A stretch of DNA of 38,433 nucleotides, from positions 1 to 38,433 of the IMG/VR virus record IMGVR_UViG_3300008999_000015; one strand, given 5' to 3'. The translations under genes were made by a program, and so were the position numbers. The notes under the pieces are model-generated. The model made no database searches and had not been told where the DNA came from. It worked only from the letters and a program-made list of their open reading frames with translations. The stretch is from a virus. Positions 33,473-38,433 of this stretch are shown here, one piece after another. How positions within the stretch are numbered: the first letter of the stretch is position 1; every line of letters starts with the position of its first letter.

Positions 33473-33686
33473 GTCAAGACTATTGAAGTACTTACAAGAG
33501 TACAAGAGTATAACCTCATTAGAAGCTATTAGAGACCTTGGTAATACAAGGCTATCAGCATCTATCTTTTTACTAAAAGCAGACGGAGTAAAGATAAATA
33601 CAGAAAATGCACGAGTGGCTACCAGGTGGACTAACAAAGATGGTAGCAAAAAGATGACTAACGTAGCAAAGTATGTGTTATGTTAG
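33453..33686 (+). CDS. small helix-turn-helix protein, 77 aa
   Basis: The pattern L-L-K-Y-L-Q-E-Y-K-S-I-T-S-L-E-A-I-R-D-L-G-N-T-R-L-S-A fits phage HTH_39-type domains (a winged helix with SITSLEA and RLSARIFxLK signatures). The end is basic. Such genes are common next to phage nucleases. It could be a transcription or replication regulator. It overlaps its neighbours on both sides. Confidence 0.7.
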   Translation: MKKETHKSRLLKYLQEYKSITSLEAIRDLGNTRLSASIFLLKADGVKINTENARVATRWTNKDGSKKMTNVAKYVLC

Positions 33687-34453
33687 AGAACAACGGAATA
33701 ATTACAGACGATAATTACTTTGATGATAAAGAGTATATATCAGCTAGTATGGTAAAGCAGGCTCTACAAGGGAGCAAGAAGCAGTTTGATTTTGCTATGT
33801 CACAAAACATAGAGAGTGAAGCGTTCTTAGTAGGGTCTGCGTTCCATGCTATGATGCTTGAACCTGAAGAGTACAAGAAGTTATATGCATTTGAGCCAGC
33901 TATGGATAAAAGAACCAAAGCAGGTAAAGAGTATATAGCAGAATGGAAAGAACAGAATCAAGACGTACCTAACCACCTACCAGGTAAGAGTGAGAACATG
34001 TTGCTAGGTATGCAGGAAAGCTTAAGCAGACATCCTATATACAGTAAGTTAGTACATGAGGGTGGTGAAAGAGAAGTTATAAAGTTATTTGAGCTTGAAG
34101 GTGTAAAATGTAAAGCTAAAGTAGATTACTATGACCCTAAAGAAAATTACATAGTTGATATAAAGACATGTAAAAGTATAGACATAGAAGCTATAGCAGA
34201 AAGCATAAAGAACTTTAAGTATGGGATACAAGCAGCATTCTATCTTGACGGACTTAAAGCTCATAAGTTTTACTTTGCTTTTATAGAAAAGAAAGCTCCA
34301 TACGACGTAGTGGTTGTAGACTTTGTTACAGGAATGGACGACAGTAGAATAGCATATCAGAATGGTATAGCTAATATACAATCGTTTAGAAAGATGGACC
34401 AAGATGGTGTGCAAGACATGTACACTGCATTTAACAACATAATCAAATTTTAA
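33680..34453 (+). CDS. RecE-like PD-(D/E)XK exonuclease, 257 aa
   Basis: Family features in order: I-S-A-S-M-V-K-Q-A-L near residue 15, F-L-V-G-S-A-F-H-A-M-M-L-E-P near 47-62, E-R-E-V-I in the middle, then C-K-A-K-V-D-Y-Y, N-Y-I-V-D-I-K-T-C-K (the D-x(n)-D-x-K catalytic core), and Q-A-A-F-Y as the trailing helix. This matches the RecE/DUF3799 nuclease group, which resects double-stranded ends to produce 3' overhangs for annealing. Together with Sak4-like and SSB proteins it completes a recombination set. Confidence 0.85.
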   Translation: MLENNGIITDDNYFDDKEYISASMVKQALQGSKKQFDFAMSQNIESEAFLVGSAFHAMMLEPEEYKKLYAFEPAMDKRTKAGKEYIAEWKEQNQDVPNHLPGKSENMLLGMQESLSRHPIYSKLVHEGGEREVIKLFELEGVKCKAKVDYYDPKENYIVDIKTCKSIDIEAIAESIKNFKYGIQAAFYLDGLKAHKFYFAFIEKKAPYDVVVVDFVTGMDDSRIAYQNGIANIQSFRKMDQDGVQDMYTAFNNIIKF

Positions 34454-34873
34454 TTGGAAACAGTATTTGTATACGGAACTCTGAAAAGAGCACATGGAAA
34501 CCATAGACTACTAGCAGGTAGTAAATACATAGGTACAGGACTTACTAAAGATAGGTATATAATGTACGAAGATGGTATTCCATACGTGTCTGAATCGTTT
34601 TCTTTAACTAATATATCAGGAGAGCTCTACGACGTTAGTAGGGCTACTCTTGATGATTTAGACATGCTAGAAGGTCATCCTATCTGGTATAAAAGAAAGA
34701 AAACTATTATCAAGACAATAGATAAAAACAACAACATAAAACTAATCAATGCATGGTTGTATTTTAATGAAATGATACCAGCTCGTGCTAAAATAAATAA
34801 CGTAGGAATATATGGCTACCAAGAAAAATCAAAGTTTATCTCCTTACTACACGAACAAGAAGACCAGGAGTAA
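34454..34873 (+). CDS. gamma-glutamylcyclotransferase-like (GGCT/AIG2) protein, 139 aa
   Basis: V-F-V-Y-G-T-L-K (4-11) is the family signature, and E73 in L-D-M-L-E-G is at the position of the catalytic glutamate. I choose the TTG at 34454, directly after the previous stop, because the VYGTLK strand must lie at the extreme N-terminus and the next ATG would delete it. Family members cleave gamma-glutamyl or related amide bonds by cyclisation. In predicted amidoligase systems a GGCT partner removes or trims the added group. Here it is about 6.5 kb downstream of the amidoligase in the same operon direction. Confidence 0.82.
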   Translation: METVFVYGTLKRAHGNHRLLAGSKYIGTGLTKDRYIMYEDGIPYVSESFSLTNISGELYDVSRATLDDLDMLEGHPIWYKRKKTIIKTIDKNNNIKLINAWLYFNEMIPARAKINNVGIYGYQEKSKFISLLHEQEDQE

Positions 34874-35039
34874 AATAGACAAGTTATTACACAAGAACGC
34901 TATACTGCAAAGTAACTTAGGTATAGATAGTACAAAAAAAGATAAAGAAAAAGCGCATGGAGAAACAAAAGAAATCTACAATAAAATTAAAACCTTGGAC
35001 ACCGAATTTGCAGAAAATTCATTCCCTGAATATAAGTGA
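34812..35039 (+). CDS. small basic helical protein, 75 aa
   Basis: Overlaps the GGCT gene by 62 bases and the following gene by 83 bases, yet it alone covers 34874-34956. Lys-rich with a helical centre (KTRSKIDKLLHKNAILQSNLG). The family is unrecognised, but size and place resemble small conserved phage proteins. Confidence 0.5.
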   Translation: MATKKNQSLSPYYTNKKTRSKIDKLLHKNAILQSNLGIDSTKKDKEKAHGETKEIYNKIKTLDTEFAENSFPEYK

Positions 35040-35466
35040 GCTTAACAAAACTATTTTAAGTAATGTGTTTTCAAGAGCATACTTACACATGAGTATAGAC
35101 TCTAGTATAGTAGACAGCAGAAAAAGAGCTATGGTCAACACAAACATAGTTATTGCTTCAGTTATACATGATTACTTTAAATTTACTTTAAGTCAAATAG
35201 GTAAGATGTTTGGTAAACACCACGCAACAATAATTCACTACGTTAAAGTGTATGAAGAAACTTTATGCATGGAAAAAGATAGTGTTGAATTATATAACAA
35301 GCTAGCTGAGTATTGTAGGTTTGAGTTGTACGGAGAGAAAGGAGAAGACTACAGTATTAGTGGGCAGAATTATGCAGAGCTTACTGAAACATGCAGAGTA
35401 TTAATCTCTCGTAATAAACAGCTTAACCAAAAGATAGAAAACATTAAGGAGGTATTGAATGTATAA
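34957..35466 (+). CDS. DnaA domain IV-like DNA-binding protein, 169 aa
   Basis: Residues 76-100 read F-T-L-S-Q-I-G-K-M-F-G-K-H-H-A-T-I-I-H-Y, the DnaA signature helix-turn-helix (usually I-G-x-x-F-G-x-R-D-H-S-T-V). The AAA+ ATPase part of DnaA is absent; about 70 residues precede and a helical 65-residue tail follows. It may bind DnaA-box-like sites for origin recognition or regulation. The start overlaps the preceding gene; no alternative ATG exists before residue 45. Confidence 0.75.
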   Translation: MEKQKKSTIKLKPWTPNLQKIHSLNISELNKTILSNVFSRAYLHMSIDSSIVDSRKRAMVNTNIVIASVIHDYFKFTLSQIGKMFGKHHATIIHYVKVYEETLCMEKDSVELYNKLAEYCRFELYGEKGEDYSISGQNYAELTETCRVLISRNKQLNQKIENIKEVLNV

Positions 35467-35746
35467 AATGCCTATATGTTTTAACAAGGTTACTTACGAA
35501 GTAAGGTATTACGGTAAACGCAAAGGGGAGAAAGTTCTAATAAATAAACCATACAAAAAAACCACAAGAGAAGTTTGTATAGGAAACACATTAGAGCTGC
35601 TAAACGATTCTAGGTATAATGCAAACTTGATGACAAGACTAAAGTCTGATAATCAAAAATCACAAGGATGTGAAATAAAAATTATATCTTTGGAACAGAT
35701 AGCCCAATGCGGTTACACTCAACCTAGATTTAAACATGAAGAGTAA
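35459..35746 (+). CDS. unknown basic protein, 95 aa
   Basis: A strong Shine-Dalgarno AAGGAGGT (35446-35453) sits five bases before the ATG, unusual in this window. The protein is basic and beta-like at its start (VTYEVRYYGKRKGEKVLI), with three Cys. It overlaps the preceding gene by eight and the following by 11 bases. No family recognised. Confidence 0.65.
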   Translation: MYKMPICFNKVTYEVRYYGKRKGEKVLINKPYKKTTREVCIGNTLELLNDSRYNANLMTRLKSDNQKSQGCEIKIISLEQIAQCGYTQPRFKHEE

Positions 35747-35933
35747 ACTAACAGAACAAGAGCAGCAAATAGTAAACGCTGTATCAGACATGCACGCTAA
35801 TAGCGGTACAGGACTGAATAAGACTCAAAGAATACTTAGAAAGAAGTTTAACATCATTGTATCTCAACGTGATATACAAAGAAGGTTAGATGGCTTAAAC
35901 TCAAAGAGAGAGCAAGCTAGTAATGTAGGGTGA
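35736..35933 (+). CDS. small helical, HTH-like protein, 65 aa
   Basis: The pattern LTEQEQQIVNAVSDMHANSG then NKTQRILRKKFNIIVSQRDIQRRLDGL could be a helix-turn-helix. Its last ten bases, including the stop TGA (35931-35933), lie within the start of a tRNA-like element, so processing of that element would cut this mRNA before the stop. Function unknown. Confidence 0.6.
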   Translation: MKSKLTEQEQQIVNAVSDMHANSGTGLNKTQRILRKKFNIIVSQRDIQRRLDGLNSKREQASNVG

Positions 35934-36070
35934 TGAAACTGGCAGACATGCCCTCCTGTCTCGAGGGTGTAGATAAAGGAATAAACTTTAGGATAGCGGG
36001 TTGACCACCATTGTGCACAACTTGTCCTTTAGCTAACCTCTACGTGGAAGTTCGACTCTTCCCCCTACAG
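35924..36070 (+). tRNA. tRNA-like cloverleaf (anticodon GTC if read) with 78-nt variable-arm insertion
   Basis: Acceptor TGTAGGG (35924-35930) pairs perfectly with CCCTACA (36063-36069), and G36070 would be the discriminator. T8, a class II-like D arm with G-G at 35941-35942, an anticodon arm CCCTC-CTGTCTC-GAGGG (35951-35967) with T33 and anticodon GTC, and a perfect T arm GGAAG-TTCGACT-CTTCC (36046-36062) follow. Between them, where 4-20 bases are normal, lie 78 bases: GTAGA/TCTAC, then TAAAGGA/TCCTTTA crossed by GGATAGC/GCTAACC (one mismatch), an H-type pseudoknot. CCA is not encoded. Position 37 is T, atypical. It may be a functional tRNA-Asp variant, a split or intron-bearing tRNA, or a tRNA mimic. 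Confidence 0.65.
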
Positions 36071-36083
36071 CAAATCATTTTAC

Positions 36084-36218
36084 ATGAAAGGTATTATACA
36101 AGAAGCTATACAAAAAGCTAAACGTAAAAAGCATGGGCTACGGATAGTCCAAAGATATTTATCAATCAAGTACAAGCTTGACATAAGCTTACGTGCTTTA
36201 AAAAAAAGAACAAAGTAA
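36084..36218 (+). CDS. tiny highly basic protein, 44 aa
   Basis: ATG at 36084, 14 bases after the tRNA-like element; the stop TAA overlaps the next ATG (TAATG). About 16 of 44 residues are Lys, Arg or His (KAKRKKHGLRIVQRY, LKKRTK), so nucleic-acid binding is plausible. It is coupled to an acidic partner gene. Confidence 0.55.
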   Translation: MKGIIQEAIQKAKRKKHGLRIVQRYLSIKYKLDISLRALKKRTK

Positions 36219-36364
36219 TGTTAACAGAAAAAACAGCAGAACAACTAAAGAACGAAGAAGTCGCTAGAGAAACATGGGACTCATGGATAGTAGACTTAGA
36301 AGACAAAGACCAACCAGACGCTTGCAGCATAGATGATGAAGACTGCGAAGCCTGCGGAAGTTAA
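36218..36364 (+). CDS. tiny acidic Cys-containing protein, 48 aa
   Basis: Begins at the ATG overlapping the previous stop. Strongly acidic, with a C-terminal D-A-C-S-I-D-D-E-D-C-E-A-C-G-S in which three Cys residues are close enough to bind metal or form disulfides. It ends just before a structured, gene-free RNA segment. Function unknown. Confidence 0.55.
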   Translation: MLTEKTAEQLKNEEVARETWDSWIVDLEDKDQPDACSIDDEDCEACGS

Positions 36365-36370
36365 AAGTAA

Positions 36371-36499
36371 AGTGAGCACCATACTTGAGTTGGGCAAAAC
36401 AAGTCCTGCCCTAGGAAGCAGGCAAAATTTCTAACGGGATTTAGAAATCAACACGTGAGAATCAGGGGGAAGCTGTGGGAGTTTCCCTCTGTTATCACT
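36371..36499 (+). ncRNA. four-stem structured RNA upstream of the 71-aa gene
   Basis: Closing pair AGTGA/TCACT (36371-36375, 36495-36499). Inside: ACTTG/CAAGT (36383-36387, 36400-36404), CCTGC/GCAGG (36405-36409, 36418-36422), a perfect 8-bp stem ATTTCTAA/TTAGAAAT (36427-36434, 36441-36448), and a 10-bp stem CAGGGGGAAG/TTTCCCTCTG with two G-U pairs (36463-36472, 36482-36491). GGGC (36392-36395) can also pair with GCCC (36408-36411), an alternative to the second stem. No ORF is present. It could be a cis-acting leader for the next gene or a free small RNA. Confidence 0.6.
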
Positions 36500-36515
36500 A
36501 CTAAACAAAAAGCAA

Positions 36516-36731
36516 ATGGAAAAACATATTTCACAAAAACTACTTGAGCAGTATGCACAGTGGTATCATGAACAAAAGATGGCTAAACTAGCTGGAGAAA
36601 GAGAAACAGAACCAGTAGTAGGAGATTATATAGTAGAGTATTCAATCACTGAAGATGTGAATGATTTTATAAGAGCTACAGAAGCTCTAAACCACATAGG
36701 ACAATTTATTCAGTTAGATGGTGAATCATAA
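36516..36731 (+). CDS. unknown acidic small protein, 71 aa
   Basis: Helical at both ends (SQKLLEQYAQWYHEQKMAKL; VNDFIRATEALNHIGQFI) with a short V-G-D-Y-I-V-E-Y strand. The ATG follows an A-rich leader after the structured RNA and overlaps the HNH gene by 14 bases. No family recognised. Confidence 0.6.
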   Translation: MEKHISQKLLEQYAQWYHEQKMAKLAGERETEPVVGDYIVEYSITEDVNDFIRATEALNHIGQFIQLDGES

Positions 36732-36984
36732 GAAAGTATATATAACCTTCTTTAATTTAGACAGGACTGACCACATTCTATGTACCAATTGTGGGCAGCT
36801 TGCTGTAGACATTCATCATATACATCCCAGGGGAATGGGTGGTTCGAGTAAAGACTACATAGAAAACCTTGTAGCGCTGTGTAGGAGCTGTCACGATAAG
36901 GCTGAGTCAAGTCCATATTTTAATAAACAAGTTAAGGTTAAACACTTACAGAAAGTTCTGTATAAGTTAGAATCAGAGATTTAA
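36718..36984 (+). CDS. small HNH endonuclease-like protein, 88 aa
   Basis: Cys22-x-x-Cys25, the D-I-H-H-I-H-P-R-G-M-G-G motif with His33/His34, Asn50, and Cys55-x-x-Cys58-His59 match the zinc-stabilised HNH nuclease core. Free-standing HNH proteins in phages act in packaging or as homing nucleases. Because it is far from the terminase genes here and follows a structured RNA, a mobile or DNA-processing role cannot be excluded. It ends overlapping the opposite-strand gene by 12 bases. Confidence 0.8.
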   Translation: MVNHKKVYITFFNLDRTDHILCTNCGQLAVDIHHIHPRGMGGSSKDYIENLVALCRSCHDKAESSPYFNKQVKVKHLQKVLYKLESEI

Positions 36985-37164
36985 ATCTTCTTCATCACTT
37001 ACGTTCTGCACTACTGCAATATATATAAAAGGTACATATATGTGTAGCTCGTAAGCCTGATGAACTTCATTAGCCTCAAAAGTACGAAAGCCTAGTAGCA
37101 CACCCCAGTAAACACCAAGTTCCAAGGTAGTTCTTCCGTATATTATTTGTATTAATTCTTGCAT
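36973..37164 (-). CDS. unknown small protein downstream of phoH, 63 aa
   Basis: Its ATG shares one base with the PhoH stop, so it is likely coupled to it. A mostly hydrophobic middle and alternating strands (ELHIYVPFIYIAVVQNV) with an acidic end. It overlaps the convergent HNH gene by 12 bases. The function is unknown. Confidence 0.55.
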   Translation of the reverse strand: MQELIQIIYGRTTLELGVYWGVLLGFRTFEANEVHQAYELHIYVPFIYIAVVQNVSDEEDLNL

Positions 37165-37820
37165 TAGTATGTAGTTAGTAAGTTTAGTACATCATCAATA
37201 GCCTTATGTCTATGGTTATCTTCAAGGATAATCTTATAAACGTAAGAGCTATCTTTTATTTTAGATACATCATGTATTGCAGAGTAGTTAACGTCTTTCA
37301 GGTCAACTTGCTGATTGTCTCCGCAGAATATCATTATAGAGTTCTTTCCTAATCTACCCAAAGCCATTCTAAACTGTGACTTAGTAAGGTTTTGAAACTC
37401 ATCTATAATAACTACAGAGTTTTCAAAAGTTCTACCCCTAAAGTGAGACAAAGAAACAAGCTCTACCTCACCAAGTTCCACCATTTTATCTATCTTACTT
37501 TCTTTGTTGTATACCTTTCTCATGTTAGACATGATGGGTACTAACCAAGGTTCTAGCTTTTCCTTTTCTGTTCCTGGCAAAAAACCGTTGTCTTCTGTTG
37601 CAATAGTCGGCCTAGTAATAACTATCTTGTTATACTGACGTTTAAAGAATTGGTCAAGTGCAATCTGTACTGCTAACAGTGTCTTACCACTACCTGCCTT
37701 ACCTACTACAAAACTATATGCGTGATTTAATATCTCGCTCTTAGCCGACTTCTGCTCATCAGATAATGTAATGTTAAATTTAACACTACTCTTCGGAGGC
37801 TTCTTTTGTTTGTTTTCCAT
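37164..37820 (-). CDS. phoH: PhoH-like ATPase, 218 aa
   Basis: Walker A G-K-A-G-S-G-K-T (40-47), V-I-T-R-P (67-71), and Walker B V-V-I-I-D-E-F-Q-N (136-144), with the later G-D-N-Q-Q-V-D and E-D-N-H-R motifs, identify the PhoH family. These are RNA-helicase-like ATPases widespread in marine phages; their role in infection is unsettled. It overlaps the upstream phosphoesterase by 35 bases and is coupled to the 63-aa gene. Confidence 0.85.
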   Translation of the reverse strand: MENKQKKPPKSSVKFNITLSDEQKSAKSEILNHAYSFVVGKAGSGKTLLAVQIALDQFFKRQYNKIVITRPTIATEDNGFLPGTEKEKLEPWLVPIMSNMRKVYNKESKIDKMVELGEVELVSLSHFRGRTFENSVVIIDEFQNLTKSQFRMALGRLGKNSIMIFCGDNQQVDLKDVNYSAIHDVSKIKDSSYVYKIILEDNHRHKAIDDVLNLLTTY

Positions 37821-38433
37821 TTCTTACAGGAACGTTATAGTAATATTCACACTGCATACCGTTGGTCTTATGCCATACAAATGCGTGCGCTCGTTTAATC
37901 GTGGACATATATCCACTATCATCATGCCATTGGTCAGTTGGCGACATGCTTCCGAGATGCCTAACAGCAATTCCGTTAAGTTCTTCTACTTGACCCATAA
38001 TACTTGTTTTAAGGCTATGTAGATGCCCTCTGTGGACTTCAATGTGCCTTACGCTACTCCAAACCTCTCTAAACCTTTGAGAGATAACAGACGCAAGATT
38101 CTTGTAGTTCTTCACTCTATTACCATGGTCAAAGATAAGTAAACATTCTCCGTACTTATAACCTTTCATTAAAGGTCTACTATTGTCTACAGTAATATGC
38201 TCAGTAGTTTCATACAATGCTTCTAATGCGTCTCCCATGTGCATCATAGACTCTTCGTCATGATTACCTGGAATAACAACAACACGCACAGGAGCAGCAG
38301 CAGCCAAAGCGTTTATACATTCTACTAGAAGTTTACGACCAAAACGGTAAGCTTCGTATGTAGAAACTGTATTAGATTGTGGTGTACCAGCTGTAGTAGA
38401 TGTAAAAGGGTTAGTTCTGTCTGCATTTAAGAA
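37786..38433 (-). CDS. calcineurin-like metallophosphoesterase, C-terminal part (cut by window edge)
   Basis: The frame is open to position 38433, so the gene starts outside the window; a TTG at 38307 within it is not the start. The visible 215 residues include V-V-V-I-P-G-N-H-D-E-E, the GNHD/E motif of metal-dependent phosphoesterases, F-D-H-G-N, and a later H-R-G-H-L-H motif that completes the metal site. It resembles the phosphoesterases near replication genes of marine phages, related to SbcD-type nucleases. Upstream residues L-N-A-D-R-T-N-P-F-T-S-T belong to the same protein. Confidence 0.8.
   Translation of the reverse strand, partial: FLNADRTNPFTSTTAGTPQSNTVSTYEAYRFGRKLLVECINALAAAAPVRVVVIPGNHDEESMMHMGDALEALYETTEHITVDNSRPLMKGYKYGECLLIFDHGNRVKNYKNLASVISQRFREVWSSVRHIEVHRGHLHSLKTSIMGQVEELNGIAVRHLGSMSPTDQWHDDSGYMSTIKRAHAFVWHKTNGMQCEYYYNVPVRNGKQTKEASEE

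Noticed and set aside
34085-34504. 139-codon minus-strand open frame opposite the RecE-like gene
   Set aside because: Cys/Tyr/Ser-rich, low-complexity translation, antisense to a well-supported gene; a coding shadow.
35686-35693. TATCTTTG, a perfect TAnnTTTG box within the 95-aa gene
   Set aside because: No TTG at the proper distance and it lies inside coding sequence in frame; likely coincidence.
36405-36425. AGGAAGCAG within a hairpin, reminiscent of the SRP RNA apical loop
   Set aside because: The match is short and the rest of the SRP RNA fold is absent.
37057-37089. CTGATGA followed by GAAA after 22 bases on the plus strand, as in a hammerhead ribozyme core
   Set aside because: No matching stem III or stem I strands are found around it, and it lies antisense inside the 63-aa gene; probably chance.
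1-38433. CRISPR array, insertion sequence, integrase or attachment site
   Set aside because: No regularly spaced repeats, transposase or recombinase motifs were seen on either strand.

Overview
The window looks like about 38 kb of a tailed double-stranded DNA phage that infects a member of the Bacteroidota, probably a flavobacterium. Evidence for the host: the DNA is AT-rich; most starts are preceded by A-rich stretches rather than Shine-Dalgarno sites; and several operon heads carry the Bacteroidota promoter element TAnnTTTG. The virion genes resemble in order and size those of short-tailed Crassvirales-like or Cellulophaga-type podoviruses: TerL, a 751-aa portal, an acidic scaffold, a 479-aa capsid protein, small ring/connector proteins, a 1725-aa muzzle-like protein and large internal virion proteins. 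That affiliation is inference from motifs and synteny; no database was searched. Both window ends cut through genes, so this is part of a larger genome.

Layout. (1) Positions 1-21260 are read on the minus strand and form the late module: packaging (20949-18649), portal, scaffold and capsid (18644-13336), connectors (13269-10274), muzzle-like protein (10271-5094), then three internal virion or ejection proteins, one with an N-terminal muramidase domain. (2) Positions 21302-21681 hold two tiny lysine-rich paralogous peptides on the minus strand with their own promoter and terminator. (3) Positions 21682-22326 are a gene-free divergent region rich in palindromes, possibly regulatory or an origin. 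(4) Positions 22327-36984 are read on the plus strand: an orphan 208-aa gene with its own terminator, a run of small unknown and membrane or secreted proteins, a glutamine amidotransferase plus amidoligase pair, then replication and recombination (DUF932-like, helicase-loader-like, DnaB, HU-like, Sak4-like ATPase, SSB, NinB-like, RusA, RecE-like nuclease), a gamma-glutamylcyclotransferase-like protein, a DnaA domain IV-like protein, several tiny genes and an HNH protein. (5) Positions 36973-38433 on the minus strand carry a small unknown gene, a PhoH-like ATPase and a calcineurin-like phosphoesterase, converging on the plus-strand operon.

How the parts fit. The plus-strand operon supplies helicase loading, strand annealing, end resection and junction resolution. 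No DNA polymerase, primase, RNA polymerase, holin, stand-alone endolysin or integrase is visible here; they may lie outside the window. The most interesting content is: (a) a phage set of class II glutamine amidotransferase, GS/GCS-fold amidoligase and GGCT-like protein, the combination predicted for synthesis and trimming of isopeptide or gamma-glutamyl-type bonds; (b) the twin peptides ending in D-G-G-x-I-Q-H-D; (c) a tRNA-like cloverleaf with a 78-nt pseudoknot-capable insertion where the variable arm should be; and (d) two other structured, gene-free RNA segments in an otherwise tightly overlapping operon.
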